Below are positions 14,633 to 20,754 of a DNA stretch of 22,790 bases, piece by piece. The stretch spans positions 1 to 22,790 of IMG/VR virus record IMGVR_UViG_3300030102_006515. The stretch is one strand, 5' to 3'. Numbering within the stretch: the first letter of the stretch is position 1; every line of letters starts with the position of its first letter. The position numbers and the translations under genes are program-made. The DNA is from a virus. The notes under the pieces were generated by a model. The model did no database searches. It was not told the origin of the DNA and saw only the letters and a program-made list of their open reading frames with translations.

Positions 14633-15259
14633 TTGAAAAGATATGATCCTCACATGCCAGTAGAAATAACAGAGGATTGGTTAGATATTTTAGATACAAC
14701 TAATTATGCACCTCTTAAAGATCCTGATAATACTTATCAAAGTTATCGATTTAAACATTTAGATATTAATTCCGTAACAACCAGAAATTTTAGAAAAAAA
14801 CTTTGTGATTCTTTAATAGAACAAGTAGAAATATTTATACCGCCTCTAGGTAGTTTTAATAATGCTGATTTAAGAAGATATTTAGAGTTAATTTCAGGAT
14901 ATGAAACGAGCACGACAGATCTTGTTTTAGGTTTATCTTTAGCTGATCAAATAAGAATAACTTTTAGTGATATGAAAACTAGCACTATCTGTGACAGATA
15001 TCCAGATATAAATTTAGCTGAGAAAAGAAGATATCGTTGTGTAGCTGAATATCTTATAAGACAAGGAGAATTAACTAAATTGCGAGATGAAAATGGAAAA
15101 TTAATTAAAAAAATCGGAAATATGCAAAAAGCGGTAGTTTTATATCGGCCATTACCAAAATTGTTGGAAACATTAAGGAAATCTGGATTAAGTAAATTTG
15201 TAAAAATTGACAAAAAATTAAAAAATGATAAGAATGTAAAAGAACTAGAAAAAAAATGA
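14633..15259 (+). CDS. Unknown protein (about 200 aa)
   Basis: 208 residues from a TTG at 14633, or 201 from the ATG at 14654 (MPVEITEDWLDILDTTNYAP); neither has a clear Shine-Dalgarno. The protein is mostly alpha-helical with a Lys-rich C-terminal helix (KIDKKLKNDKNVKELEKK). The segment AEKRRYRCVAEYLIRQGELTKL looks like part of a winged-helix or TPR-like fold, but no family is recognisable. Its stop overlaps the next start (ATGA, 15256-15259), giving coupled translation. Confidence 0.6.
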   Translation: MKRYDPHMPVEITEDWLDILDTTNYAPLKDPDNTYQSYRFKHLDINSVTTRNFRKKLCDSLIEQVEIFIPPLGSFNNADLRRYLELISGYETSTTDLVLGLSLADQIRITFSDMKTSTICDRYPDINLAEKRRYRCVAEYLIRQGELTKLRDENGKLIKKIGNMQKAVVLYRPLPKLLETLRKSGLSKFVKIDKKLKNDKNVKELEKK

Positions 15260-15660
15260 GCAGAAGAAACGAGTTACTAAAAAAATTAATGCAAGGAGCT
15301 ATAGGCACTGATGAGGAAAAACTTTATCGATTAACAATAGAACGAATTTGTGCAGATATGTGTGATTTTTATTTAAAATTTCATAAAAATGAAGGTGCAG
15401 GGGCTATTGTTTATGTTCCAGATCATGAAGATGAAAAAAAATCTATGTTTTATTTAACAGTAAATCATTTAATTAATGCATTAGATGACTTTAATAAACG
15501 TGATATGGAAGGATGTGCTGATGTAATGAAAAAAGCAATTGCCAGAGCAGAAGAAATCGATCCTACAAAAGAGTCCCTTTTTATTATTCAAGATAAAGAA
15601 AAAATGTCATTAATACATTACAAACATGATAATGAAGGAGCTAGCTTTAAACAGATGTGA
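15256..15660 (+). CDS. Unknown protein (134 aa)
   Basis: 134 residues, alpha/beta. Helical N-terminus (NELLKKLMQGAIGTDEEKLY), a central IERICADMCDFYLKFHKNEG, a beta strand AGAIVYVPD, then the helical NHLINALDDFNKRDMEGCAD, which resembles the length and spacing of small helical-bundle proteins. It begins in an ATGA overlap and ends in a GTGA overlap, so it is coupled on both sides. I do not recognise it; coupling to the methyltransferase homologue hints at a joint role. Confidence 0.6.
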   Translation: MSRRNELLKKLMQGAIGTDEEKLYRLTIERICADMCDFYLKFHKNEGAGAIVYVPDHEDEKKSMFYLTVNHLINALDDFNKRDMEGCADVMKKAIARAEEIDPTKESLFIIQDKEKMSLIHYKHDNEGASFKQM

Positions 15661-16265
15661 ATAAGAAAAAGCCATATTTATCCACTCAGATAAAACACTT
15701 AAACGATGACTGGCTTACTCCATGTGATTTTTTACCTTATATAGATGCTCTTTTAGGAGATATTGATCTCGATCCTTGCTCTACTCATAGTGCTAATGTT
15801 GAATTTTTAAAAGCAAAAAAAATATTTACATTAAATGATGATGGGTTGAACATAGATGAACCTTGGACTGGCACTGTATATTTATTTCCGCCAACTATAG
15901 GTAGATGTTCTTTTTCTAAAGAAAGAGGTACTTGGAGGTGGAGTGTAACAGCTGGTACAGGAGCTAAAGCACCTAGTGTTATTTGGTTTCGTAGATTATT
16001 ACGAGAATGGAAGCTTAGAAATATTCATCAGGCTTTATTTTTTTCAACATATCCTGAAATGATGCGAATTTGTCCTGAAATATGGGATTATCCAATGTGT
16101 TTCCCTACAAAAAGAGTAAATCTTATTCATGGTAAAGATTTATACACACTTAGATCACCTATTTACTGGGGTTATTTTATTTATTTACCTAAACTAGAGT
16201 TTGGGTTTCAACAAACAGATAAATTTGTTGATATTTTTTCTCATATTGGTAAAGTTGTAACTTAA
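15657..16265 (+). CDS. Dam-like phage N6-adenine methyltransferase homologue, catalytic motif altered
   Basis: 202 residues matching the layout of phage Dam-type N6-adenine methyltransferases: DDWLTPCDF near residue 18 (usual D-W-TP), IDLDPCST (36-43; the SAM-binding DPAS/DPCS motif), ANVEFLKAKKIFTLNDDGL, and then WTGTVYLFPPTIGR. At that last site active enzymes have NPPY or DPPY; here it is F77-P78-P79-T80. Loss of Asn/Asp and Tyr removes the residues that hold the target amine, so methylation is doubtful. The rest of the fold (RWSVTAGTGAKAPSVIWFRR, HQALFFSTYPEM) is preserved and not frameshifted. GTG start in a four-base overlap with the upstream gene. It may be a binding-only derivative or a variant with another chemistry. 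Confidence 0.65.
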   Translation: MNKKKPYLSTQIKHLNDDWLTPCDFLPYIDALLGDIDLDPCSTHSANVEFLKAKKIFTLNDDGLNIDEPWTGTVYLFPPTIGRCSFSKERGTWRWSVTAGTGAKAPSVIWFRRLLREWKLRNIHQALFFSTYPEMMRICPEIWDYPMCFPTKRVNLIHGKDLYTLRSPIYWGYFIYLPKLEFGFQQTDKFVDIFSHIGKVVT

Positions 16266-16486
16266 GTATCCCTTGGAAACTCTTTATCTTTTAAATTCAT
16301 AGGTCGGGGAAAACCACTTTCATTTAAATTATTAACAAATGATGTTAAAAATTTTTTACTTGATTGATCATCCACTCCTGGCCTTACACCACGACGGTCT
16401 TTACTGATATCCTTTTTAGGATTCAGTGATTTATAAAATCTATAACGATTGTCAACGTCGTAACTGCTATTAAACTGAGGGTTCAT
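16262..16486 (-). CDS. Unknown small basic/polar protein (74 aa)
   Basis: 74 residues, MNPQFNSSYDVDNRYRFYKS at the start, then a Lys/Arg/Asp-rich stretch (KKDISKDRRGVRPGVDDQSS) and FLTSFVNNLNESGFPRPMNL. No membrane helix; likely partly disordered. It converges on the methyltransferase homologue, overlapping its stop by four bases, and is divergent from the Nmad1 gene. Stands alone on its strand. Family unknown. Confidence 0.5.
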   Translation of the reverse strand: MNPQFNSSYDVDNRYRFYKSLNPKKDISKDRRGVRPGVDDQSSKKFLTSFVNNLNESGFPRPMNLKDKEFPRDT

Positions 16487-16510
16487 ACAGTTATTTTAAT
16501 GGAGACTAAC

Positions 16511-16876
16511 ATGACAGAATCAGAATCAAAAATAGAATGCATCTGTGATGAGATTAAAGAATTACTTATATCTAAAAATAGAAAGTATGGTAATTCTGCT
16601 TTAGAACCCTGTAGAGTATTTAGCAAAAGCTCAGCAGTAGAACAATTATTAGTCCGTATTGATGATAAATTAAATCGAGTAATGCAAGGTGCAGGTTTAC
16701 TTGATAAAGATGAAGATGTAATTAATGATCTAATTGGATATTTAGTACTGCTTAAAATAGGAATGAATCAAGAAAAGATGATTAACTTACAAAATACTTT
16801 TGAACAAGGATATAAACACGTAAACGTGTCACCTTATACAAAAGATATACCACAAGAGGATGACTATGAAGTATGA
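16511..16876 (+). CDS. Nmad1/DUF1599-like protein (121 aa)
   Basis: A small all-alpha protein resembling nucleotide-modification-associated domain 1 (DUF1599): ICDEIKELLISKNRKYGNSA with the KxxxYGxS motif, LLVRIDDKLNRV, and EDVINDLIGYLVLLKI, where the acidic residues would bind Mg2+ as in MazG/dUTPase-like folds. Such genes occur in phages that alter or clean the nucleotide pool or modify bases. An ATG at 16499 gives four extra residues, but GGAG at 16501-16504 sits six bases before the ATG at 16511, so 16511 is preferred. Its stop lies inside the next small ORF. The substrate is unknown. Confidence 0.65.
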   Translation: MTESESKIECICDEIKELLISKNRKYGNSALEPCRVFSKSSAVEQLLVRIDDKLNRVMQGAGLLDKDEDVINDLIGYLVLLKIGMNQEKMINLQNTFEQGYKHVNVSPYTKDIPQEDDYEV

Positions 16877-17039
16877 GGATTTAATAGAAAATTATACACC
16901 AGAATTGCAATTATTAGACGCATTGGAGTATCTTAAGGATCAACCTTGGCTCGCTTCGGAGATCCTAGACCACTTGGCTTCTCATTCCAGTAACGAAAAA
17001 AACGACGTAGCACCTCCCCAGAAGGGTCTAATTCTATAA
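16866..17039 (+). CDS. Small ORF overlapping the lysozyme gene antisense (57 aa)
   Basis: Fifty-seven residues, MKYEDLIENYTPELQLLDAL then EYLKDQPWLASEILDHLA and a polar tail. It starts 11 bases before the Nmad1 stop and ends 107 bases inside the lysozyme gene on the other strand. The helical, acidic N-terminal 45 residues look like a real small phage protein. The long convergent overlap is unusual, so the ORF may be genuine with a recently extended 3' end, or spurious. Confidence 0.4.
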   Translation: MKYEDLIENYTPELQLLDALEYLKDQPWLASEILDHLASHSSNEKNDVAPPQKGLIL

Positions 17040-17649
17040 ATTTTTTTTCTAAGTACTCAATACCTTTGATCTGATTAGAAGAACCATTGTAGGTTTCGAC
17101 CAAATTTAAAAGACATACCTTAGCATGACAGGAGTGTTTATAAAATGTAGGTATTTCTTTATCTGCAGCAAAAAACATATCTAGCTCTGCTCTTCTTCGA
17201 GCAATCATTAAATCGCCTCCAGACATCCAGTAAGTATTTATATACGGACTCCACTCTTTTATAATTTTATTTTTAGATGCATAACTATTAATTAAATCTA
17301 ATAATTTGCAATTTTTAAATGATTGTATTCCAATACTATAAGCAAAACTTAAAATAGCAGCTCTTCTATTAGTATTTAAACTTACAAAAACATAATTATT
17401 TAATTTACTTGAAAAATTTTTTAAATCTAAATAAAACTGTTTATCTACCTCTTTTTGTGTAGCTTTATCGTTTGCTTTTAAAAAGTGACCATTTATTTCT
17501 TTACTTCCATAACCTATTTTCCAAGAATCCTCACCAAAGTCTTTGTAAGTTGCATACCTACCCAAACCTAAGTATGTTCTGGCTACAGTGTAAGATTTAG
17601 TTAATTTATAACCTTTTTCTGAAAAGAATAAATATTTATGGTACGTCAA
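16933..17649 (-). CDS. GH24-type phage lysozyme (endolysin), divergent
   Basis: 238 residues. The catalytic Glu is E11 in SEKGYKLT, followed by YKDF with D37, WKIGYG (43-48), the central LNTNRRAAILSFAYSIG and KLLDLINSYA, and ARRRAELDMFF, all hallmarks of T4/lambdoid GH24 muramidases that cleave the bacterial cell wall at lysis. Two departures: an insertion of about 17 residues between E11 and D37, where the family usually has about eight, and Lys44 where the third catalytic residue Thr (WTIGYG) is expected. The C-terminal 60 residues are an added tail. There is no signal peptide, so it would need a holin; a small membrane peptide is encoded upstream in the same operon. Overlaps the preceding gene by 14 bases. 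Confidence 0.8.
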   Translation of the reverse strand: MTYHKYLFFSEKGYKLTKSYTVARTYLGLGRYATYKDFGEDSWKIGYGSKEINGHFLKANDKATQKEVDKQFYLDLKNFSSKLNNYVFVSLNTNRRAAILSFAYSIGIQSFKNCKLLDLINSYASKNKIIKEWSPYINTYWMSGGDLMIARRRAELDMFFAADKEIPTFYKHSCHAKVCLLNLVETYNGSSNQIKGIEYLEKKFIELDPSGEVLRRFFRYWNEKPSGLGSPKRAKVDP

Positions 17650-18019
17650 CTGTGCCGTTATAACTTACTTCAGAGTAACCATCATATGTAAGTAAAACAA
17701 CATAATCCTTAGCAGCATTAGTTACCGTAACACCAACAGCTCCTTTTCCTCTACCAGCTTTTTCTATATCAAAGAATTTTTGATATCCAGTAGGAGCATT
17801 ACCAGTGGCAAAAGCATCTTTTTGAAATATTTGAACACTGCGTATTCCTGATGTCTTTTCGAGATTGACAATAATATTACCTGTTGAGCTAGGGTTTACT
17901 TCAAAACCCCTTACATCATCACTCCGATCGCCTGTGGTTGACCCACCAACGTATGTAATATCTGATCCAGTGTTTACACTGAATGTATCAAGTGTGCCTG
18001 AAATTCTTCTTGTAGCCAT
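17636..18019 (-). CDS. Small beta-rich protein, probable virion/tail component (127 aa)
   Basis: 127 residues, nearly all beta and Gly/Thr/Ser-rich: MATRRISGTLDTFSVNTGSD, GNIIVNLEKTSGIRSVQIFQ, AVGVTVTNAAKDYVVLLTYDG. The form is that of a single beta-sandwich such as a phage decoration or tail-tip domain. No signal peptide. Its gene lies between the NblA-like gene and lysozyme in a minus-strand operon, with a five-base gap to the former and a 14-base overlap with the latter. Named family unknown. Confidence 0.6.
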   Translation of the reverse strand: MATRRISGTLDTFSVNTGSDITYVGGSTTGDRSDDVRGFEVNPSSTGNIIVNLEKTSGIRSVQIFQKDAFATGNAPTGYQKFFDIEKAGRGKGAVGVTVTNAAKDYVVLLTYDGYSEVSYNGTVDVP

Positions 18020-18024
18020 GTTAT

Positions 18025-18237
18025 TTAAGAGATTTGACCTTCTGTTGATAGCTGATACTGAATATTTGCATCTATACCATGATCTTTTAAGATGCCATAA
18101 AACATCTGACGATCTAATGCTTTTTGATGTAAAAGCTCGATAAATGCTTCCTCTAGTTCAGCTCGGTCTAAAGTTTGGATTGCTAGGGCAGCAGCATGAA
18201 TTGCAAATTCCTGGTCTACTGGGAGATTAACATCCAT
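18025..18237 (-). CDS. nblA: NblA-like phycobilisome degradation adaptor (70 aa)
   Basis: NblA proteins are small two-helix proteins that bind phycobilisome subunits and hand them to Clp protease, dismantling the light-harvesting antenna. Aligned by eye without gaps, this protein keeps the NblA frame: LPVDQEF at residues 5-11, the LDR turn followed by ELEEAFIELLHQ, and the C-terminal helix RQMFYGILKDHGI where NblA has a Met-Tyr...Leu-Leu-Lys segment. Length is right (NblA is about 55-65 residues; here there is an extra tail ANIQYQLSTEGQIS). nblA genes are known in freshwater and some marine cyanophages. It is in the lysozyme operon. Alternative: a generic two-helix phage protein. If the host lacks phycobilisomes (most Prochlorococcus), the target must differ. 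Confidence 0.6.
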   Translation of the reverse strand: MDVNLPVDQEFAIHAAALAIQTLDRAELEEAFIELLHQKALDRQMFYGILKDHGIDANIQYQLSTEGQIS

Positions 18238-18276
18238 ATAAATTAAAACCTTTATACATATATTACCAAGACTGAA

Positions 18277-18426
18277 TTAAGGAGCAACATAAGAAGGTCG
18301 AATATACCTTGTATCTACTGTAAAGTAAGGATTGTCAGGTACATCATCAAATAAACCAGTCTGCTTTAGATCTCTTGATTCGATAAATTTTTGTAATTGT
18401 TTCTTTGGATCTATAGTTTGGTTCAT
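18277..18426 (-). CDS. Unknown small protein (49 aa)
   Basis: Forty-nine residues: MNQTIDPKKQLQKFIESRDL, then KQTGLFDDVPDNPYFTVDTR and YIRPSYVAP. Half helical, half Pro/Tyr-rich coil, a plausible composition for a small virion or assembly protein. It lies 39 bases upstream of the NblA-like gene in the same direction. The longer reading of the upstream membrane ORF overlaps it by 80 bases in another frame; this ORF looks more protein-like than the overlapping tail. Confidence 0.55.
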   Translation of the reverse strand: MNQTIDPKKQLQKFIESRDLKQTGLFDDVPDNPYFTVDTRYIRPSYVAP

Positions 18427-18529
18427 GGATTCTTACATTTTTTTTAAGCAAGATAGAACTTATACCGTAACTGCTACCAAATAATACAATAAAACTAATA
18501 GCGACAGTTCCCATTTGAAAATCCTGCAT
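18347..18529 (-). CDS. Small membrane peptide, possible holin-like, with A8 run
   Basis: Reads as 60 residues: a hydrophobic helix at about 6-28 (MGTVAISFIVLFGSSYGISS), then LLKK and a basic tail. The tail begins right after a run of eight A on the coding strand and overlaps the 49-aa ORF by 80 bases. If the run were seven A, the peptide would end LLKKM-stop (31 residues), six bases before the 49-aa ATG, giving normal spacing. The tail is therefore suspect. A short single-helix peptide in a lysozyme operon could be a holin or pinholin, but no motif proves it. The ATG start coincides with one arm of an inverted repeat. Confidence 0.45.
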   Translation of the reverse strand: MQDFQMGTVAISFIVLFGSSYGISSILLKKNVRIHEPNYRSKETITKIYRIKRSKADWFI

Positions 18530-18554
18530 TTACTAGTATTCTAAAACTAGTAAA
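18529..18554. promoter_or_regulatory. 9-bp inverted repeat in divergent promoter
   Basis: TTTACTAGT (18529-18537) and ACTAGTAAA (18546-18554) are a perfect inverted repeat with an eight-base spacer, filling most of the 33 bases between divergent starts at 18529 and 18563. Each arm itself contains the palindrome ACTAGT. It is well placed to act as an operator for both the lysozyme operon and the 2OG oxygenase gene. Confidence 0.55.
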
Positions 18555-18562
18555 GCTTTAGT

Positions 18563-19357
18563 ATGACTTTAGAAGAACTTGTAAAGTATTTTATGGAAGC
18601 TTCAGTCAGTGGAGCCAGTAAAACTCAGGTAGAGAGAACATTTAAAAAAAATTATAATCTTACAGATGATCAAATTAAAAAATTACTATTACTATCAAAA
18701 TTTAAAAAAAAGCCAAAAAAAATAAATTATAAAGAATTTTATGAAAATAAGATTACTAAGGAAGGAGAAAAAATTCATTATCCTTTTACACAAATTTATA
18801 AGATTCAAAATTTTTTATCAGATAATGAGTGTAATGAGTTAATGTCAATGATATCAAGTAATCTTAGACCTTCAACAGTTGCAGATCTTGGTGATACCTG
18901 TTTAGTAAATGATTACAGAACCAGCAAAACTTCTGATTTAAATTATTTTTCTAATCCTTTTTACTTAAGTATTGATAAAAAAATATCAAATTTAATGAAT
19001 TTAGAACCTTTTTTAGGTGAAACAATGCAAGCACAAAAATATGAAGTCGGGGAATATTATAAAGAACATTATGATTTCTTCTCTCCGTTTAACGCTGAAT
19101 ATAAAACTTATTGCGAATGGATGGGACAGAGAACTTGGACAACAATGATTTATTTAAATGATGTAGAAGCAGGAGGAGAAACTTATTTTAAACATCTTAA
19201 ATTAAAAATTAAACCTAAAAAAGGATTATTAATTGCATGGAATAACTTATATTCGAATGGATTTCCGAACTTTAAAACTATGCATGAGGCATTACCGCCT
19301 TTAAAAGGTTCAAAATATGTAATTACGAAATGGTGGAGAAGTTGGAGTCTTATTTAA
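18563..19357 (+). CDS. 2OG-Fe(II) dioxygenase, prolyl-4-hydroxylase-like (264 aa)
   Basis: Uses 2-oxoglutarate, O2 and Fe(II) to hydroxylate a substrate. Residues about 75-262 form the P4H-type double-stranded beta helix: iron ligands H169 and D171 in EHYDFF, distal H241 in TMHEALPP, and the 2OG-binding Lys K251, exactly ten residues after H241 as in prolyl hydroxylases; GGETYF and KKGLLIAWNN are also typical. Residues 1-70 are an extra N-terminal region with a helical, Lys-rich character (VERTFKKNYNLTDDQIKKLL). Such oxygenases are widespread in cyanophages; targets are generally unknown. It stands alone on the plus strand between two minus-strand blocks and its stop abuts the convergent gene with no gap. 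Confidence 0.88.
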   Translation: MTLEELVKYFMEASVSGASKTQVERTFKKNYNLTDDQIKKLLLLSKFKKKPKKINYKEFYENKITKEGEKIHYPFTQIYKIQNFLSDNECNELMSMISSNLRPSTVADLGDTCLVNDYRTSKTSDLNYFSNPFYLSIDKKISNLMNLEPFLGETMQAQKYEVGEYYKEHYDFFSPFNAEYKTYCEWMGQRTWTTMIYLNDVEAGGETYFKHLKLKIKPKKGLLIAWNNLYSNGFPNFKTMHEALPPLKGSKYVITKWWRSWSLI

Positions 19358-19645
19358 TTACCATTTAACTTTATGTGACCAATATCTTGCAGAAAACTTA
19401 TCAGGATTAGCATCTTGAGCATTATGACGAGCGTAATATGATTTTTTTCTAGCTTTTTCTTTTGCAGTCTTAGGATTTTTACCAGCCCCTTTTACTCCTT
19501 GCTGCCCAAAACGAATTATTTTCTCTTTACCATCTTTGCATGCTTTTACCACATGAGATTTTGTTTTATGACTAGGTGTCCTTTTAGGTTTATTACATTT
19601 CAAATGTTTTTTAGAAAGCTGTTTAGCTTTCACTCTCTTTGACAT
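19358..19645 (-). CDS. DUF6321-like basic protein (95 aa)
   Basis: A strongly basic 95-residue protein with the recognisable phrases LKCNKPKRTPSHKTKSHVVK, KEKIIRFGQQGVKGAG, KSYYARHNAQ and the end SARYWSHKVKW. This order matches a small protein common in phages that I know as DUF6321. No function is established; the charge would allow nucleic-acid binding. It overlaps the end of the Dps-like gene by 23 bases and closes the operon. Confidence 0.75.
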   Translation of the reverse strand: MSKRVKAKQLSKKHLKCNKPKRTPSHKTKSHVVKACKDGKEKIIRFGQQGVKGAGKNPKTAKEKARKKSYYARHNAQDANPDKFSARYWSHKVKW

Positions 19646-20135
19646 TTTCTTCAGAAATCTTATATGTCAGTGACGATCTTAGATGCCACTGATACGTTTT
19701 GTGTTTACGAGCACGATCTACAGCTAATCCTTGAGTAAGATCATCACCAATCATACCAGCATACTTTGCTAACTCTTCAAAAAAACTAGCAAGCATATCG
19801 TGAACTACACTATATTCTAAGATGACTTTTTCTTCGTCATATGGATCACTCATATCAACATCGTTAAGCCTTGTAGATAAAAGATTATCAACAGCTAAAG
19901 GAGTCATTAAATTAACTGATCTAGCATGTTCAGCAATAGTGTCAACAGCAACATGCATCTCATTTTGAATACTTTCAGTCAATAAATGAATTTGATAAAA
20001 TTTAGGGCCATTAATACCCCAATGTATTAGTCTAGTCTGTTCAAGAACAAATATAGAGTCTCTAAGAGATTGAATTATTAATTGATTTACATATTCTCTA
20101 TCTTTTGGATTTACATCATGAATAGCTATATTCAT
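19623..20135 (-). CDS. dps: Dps-like ferritin family protein (170 aa)
   Basis: Resembles Dps, the dodecameric ferritin that oxidises Fe(II) with H2O2, stores iron and can coat DNA. Numbered from the ATG at 20135, the ferroxidase residues are all present at Dps spacing: H38 in IHW, H50 twelve residues on (GPKFYQIH), D65 fifteen on and E69 four on (VAVDTIAEHAR). In Dps these lie at the dimer interface. A second helical pair follows (VVHDMLASFFEELAKYAGMI), then DRARKHKTYQWHLRSSL, the last helix of the fold. The C-terminal tail is charged. The ATG overlaps the preceding TGA by one base (TGATG), which favours it over the TTG at 20138. A host-derived auxiliary gene is likely. Confidence 0.75.
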   Translation of the reverse strand: MNIAIHDVNPKDREYVNQLIIQSLRDSIFVLEQTRLIHWGINGPKFYQIHLLTESIQNEMHVAVDTIAEHARSVNLMTPLAVDNLLSTRLNDVDMSDPYDEEKVILEYSVVHDMLASFFEELAKYAGMIGDDLTQGLAVDRARKHKTYQWHLRSSLTYKISEENVKESES

Positions 20136-20320
20136 CAAATTTTTAGTATACCTTTCTGTACTTTACCTCTAATACTTTGATCTTCGCCACCCTCTGTTCT
20201 CTGTAAAGCATCAGGTTGACGTTCTTGAGCTAATAATTGCATACGTTGTGCTATCTGCTGACTTTTTTTATTTAAAAAATCTTTAGGATTAGGTCGCATT
20301 CCATCCGAGGGAGAATTCAT
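20135..20320 (-). CDS. Unknown small protein upstream of Dps-like gene (61 aa)
   Basis: Sixty-one residues, MNSPSDGMRPNPKDFLNKKS, a Gln/Arg-rich helix (QQIAQRMQLLAQERQPDALQ), then EGGEDQSIRGKVQKGILKI. It begins within the last 32 bases of the HNH gene in another frame, and its stop is coupled to the Dps-like ATG. Likely a small accessory or assembly protein; unknown family. Confidence 0.55.
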   Translation of the reverse strand: MNSPSDGMRPNPKDFLNKKSQQIAQRMQLLAQERQPDALQRTEGGEDQSIRGKVQKGILKI

Positions 20321-20699
20321 TTTTTATAAACGGATTAACTTTATCAGAGGATAAAATCTTAATAGTTGGACTATTATTTTCTACCCAATGCTTTATTTTA
20401 ACAAGTCTTTCCTCTGTATAATTTAAATTTGATGGATTATACCAATCCTCCAGCATTGCTGATCCTTTTGATGTGTTACATTTTGAACAAGAACAAATCA
20501 TATTAGATTTAACATTATGACCACCTTTAAACTTTGGGATTACATGATCTATTGTTGCTGAATCTATATCTAATTTTAAATCACAATATGCACATTTCCA
20601 TTGCCATGACTGAAAAATTGACTGTCTAAATTTTCGTCGAGCATTCTGAGGAGATAATTCAATTAAATTTACTAATAAATCTTGCTCGCAATTAATCAC
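20289..20699 (-). CDS. HNH endonuclease (136 aa)
   Basis: A free-standing HNH nuclease. Zinc ligands C36 and C39 (CAYC), the catalytic D51-H52 in IDHVIPKFKGG, N66 (SNMI), and the second zinc pair C71 and C74 in CSKCNTSKG make a complete beta-beta-alpha metal core. The N-terminal ARRKFRQSIFQSWQW is a typical lead-in. Homing nucleases of this kind spread between phage genomes and may cut DNA of competitors; some phages also use HNH proteins at packaging. Start is a GTG at 20699. No intron or intein is visible beside it. Confidence 0.85.
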   Translation of the reverse strand: MINCEQDLLVNLIELSPQNARRKFRQSIFQSWQWKCAYCDLKLDIDSATIDHVIPKFKGGHNVKSNMICSCSKCNTSKGSAMLEDWYNPSNLNYTEERLVKIKHWVENNSPTIKILSSDKVNPFIKNEFSLGWNAT

Positions 20700-20754
20700 A
20701 TGTAAAATGCAGCCTTGAAAAAACTTTATGCTGCATAAACTTACACAAATTTAA

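Noticed and set aside
14947-15308. Minus-strand ORFs opposite the 14633-15660 genes
   Set aside because: Antisense to tightly coupled plus-strand genes; hydrophobic runs are the mirror of Lys/Asn-rich coding sequence.
18347-18529. Frameshift fusion of the membrane peptide with the 49-aa ORF
   Set aside because: In the 49-aa frame a TAA stop lies directly after the A run, so a fused product cannot form.
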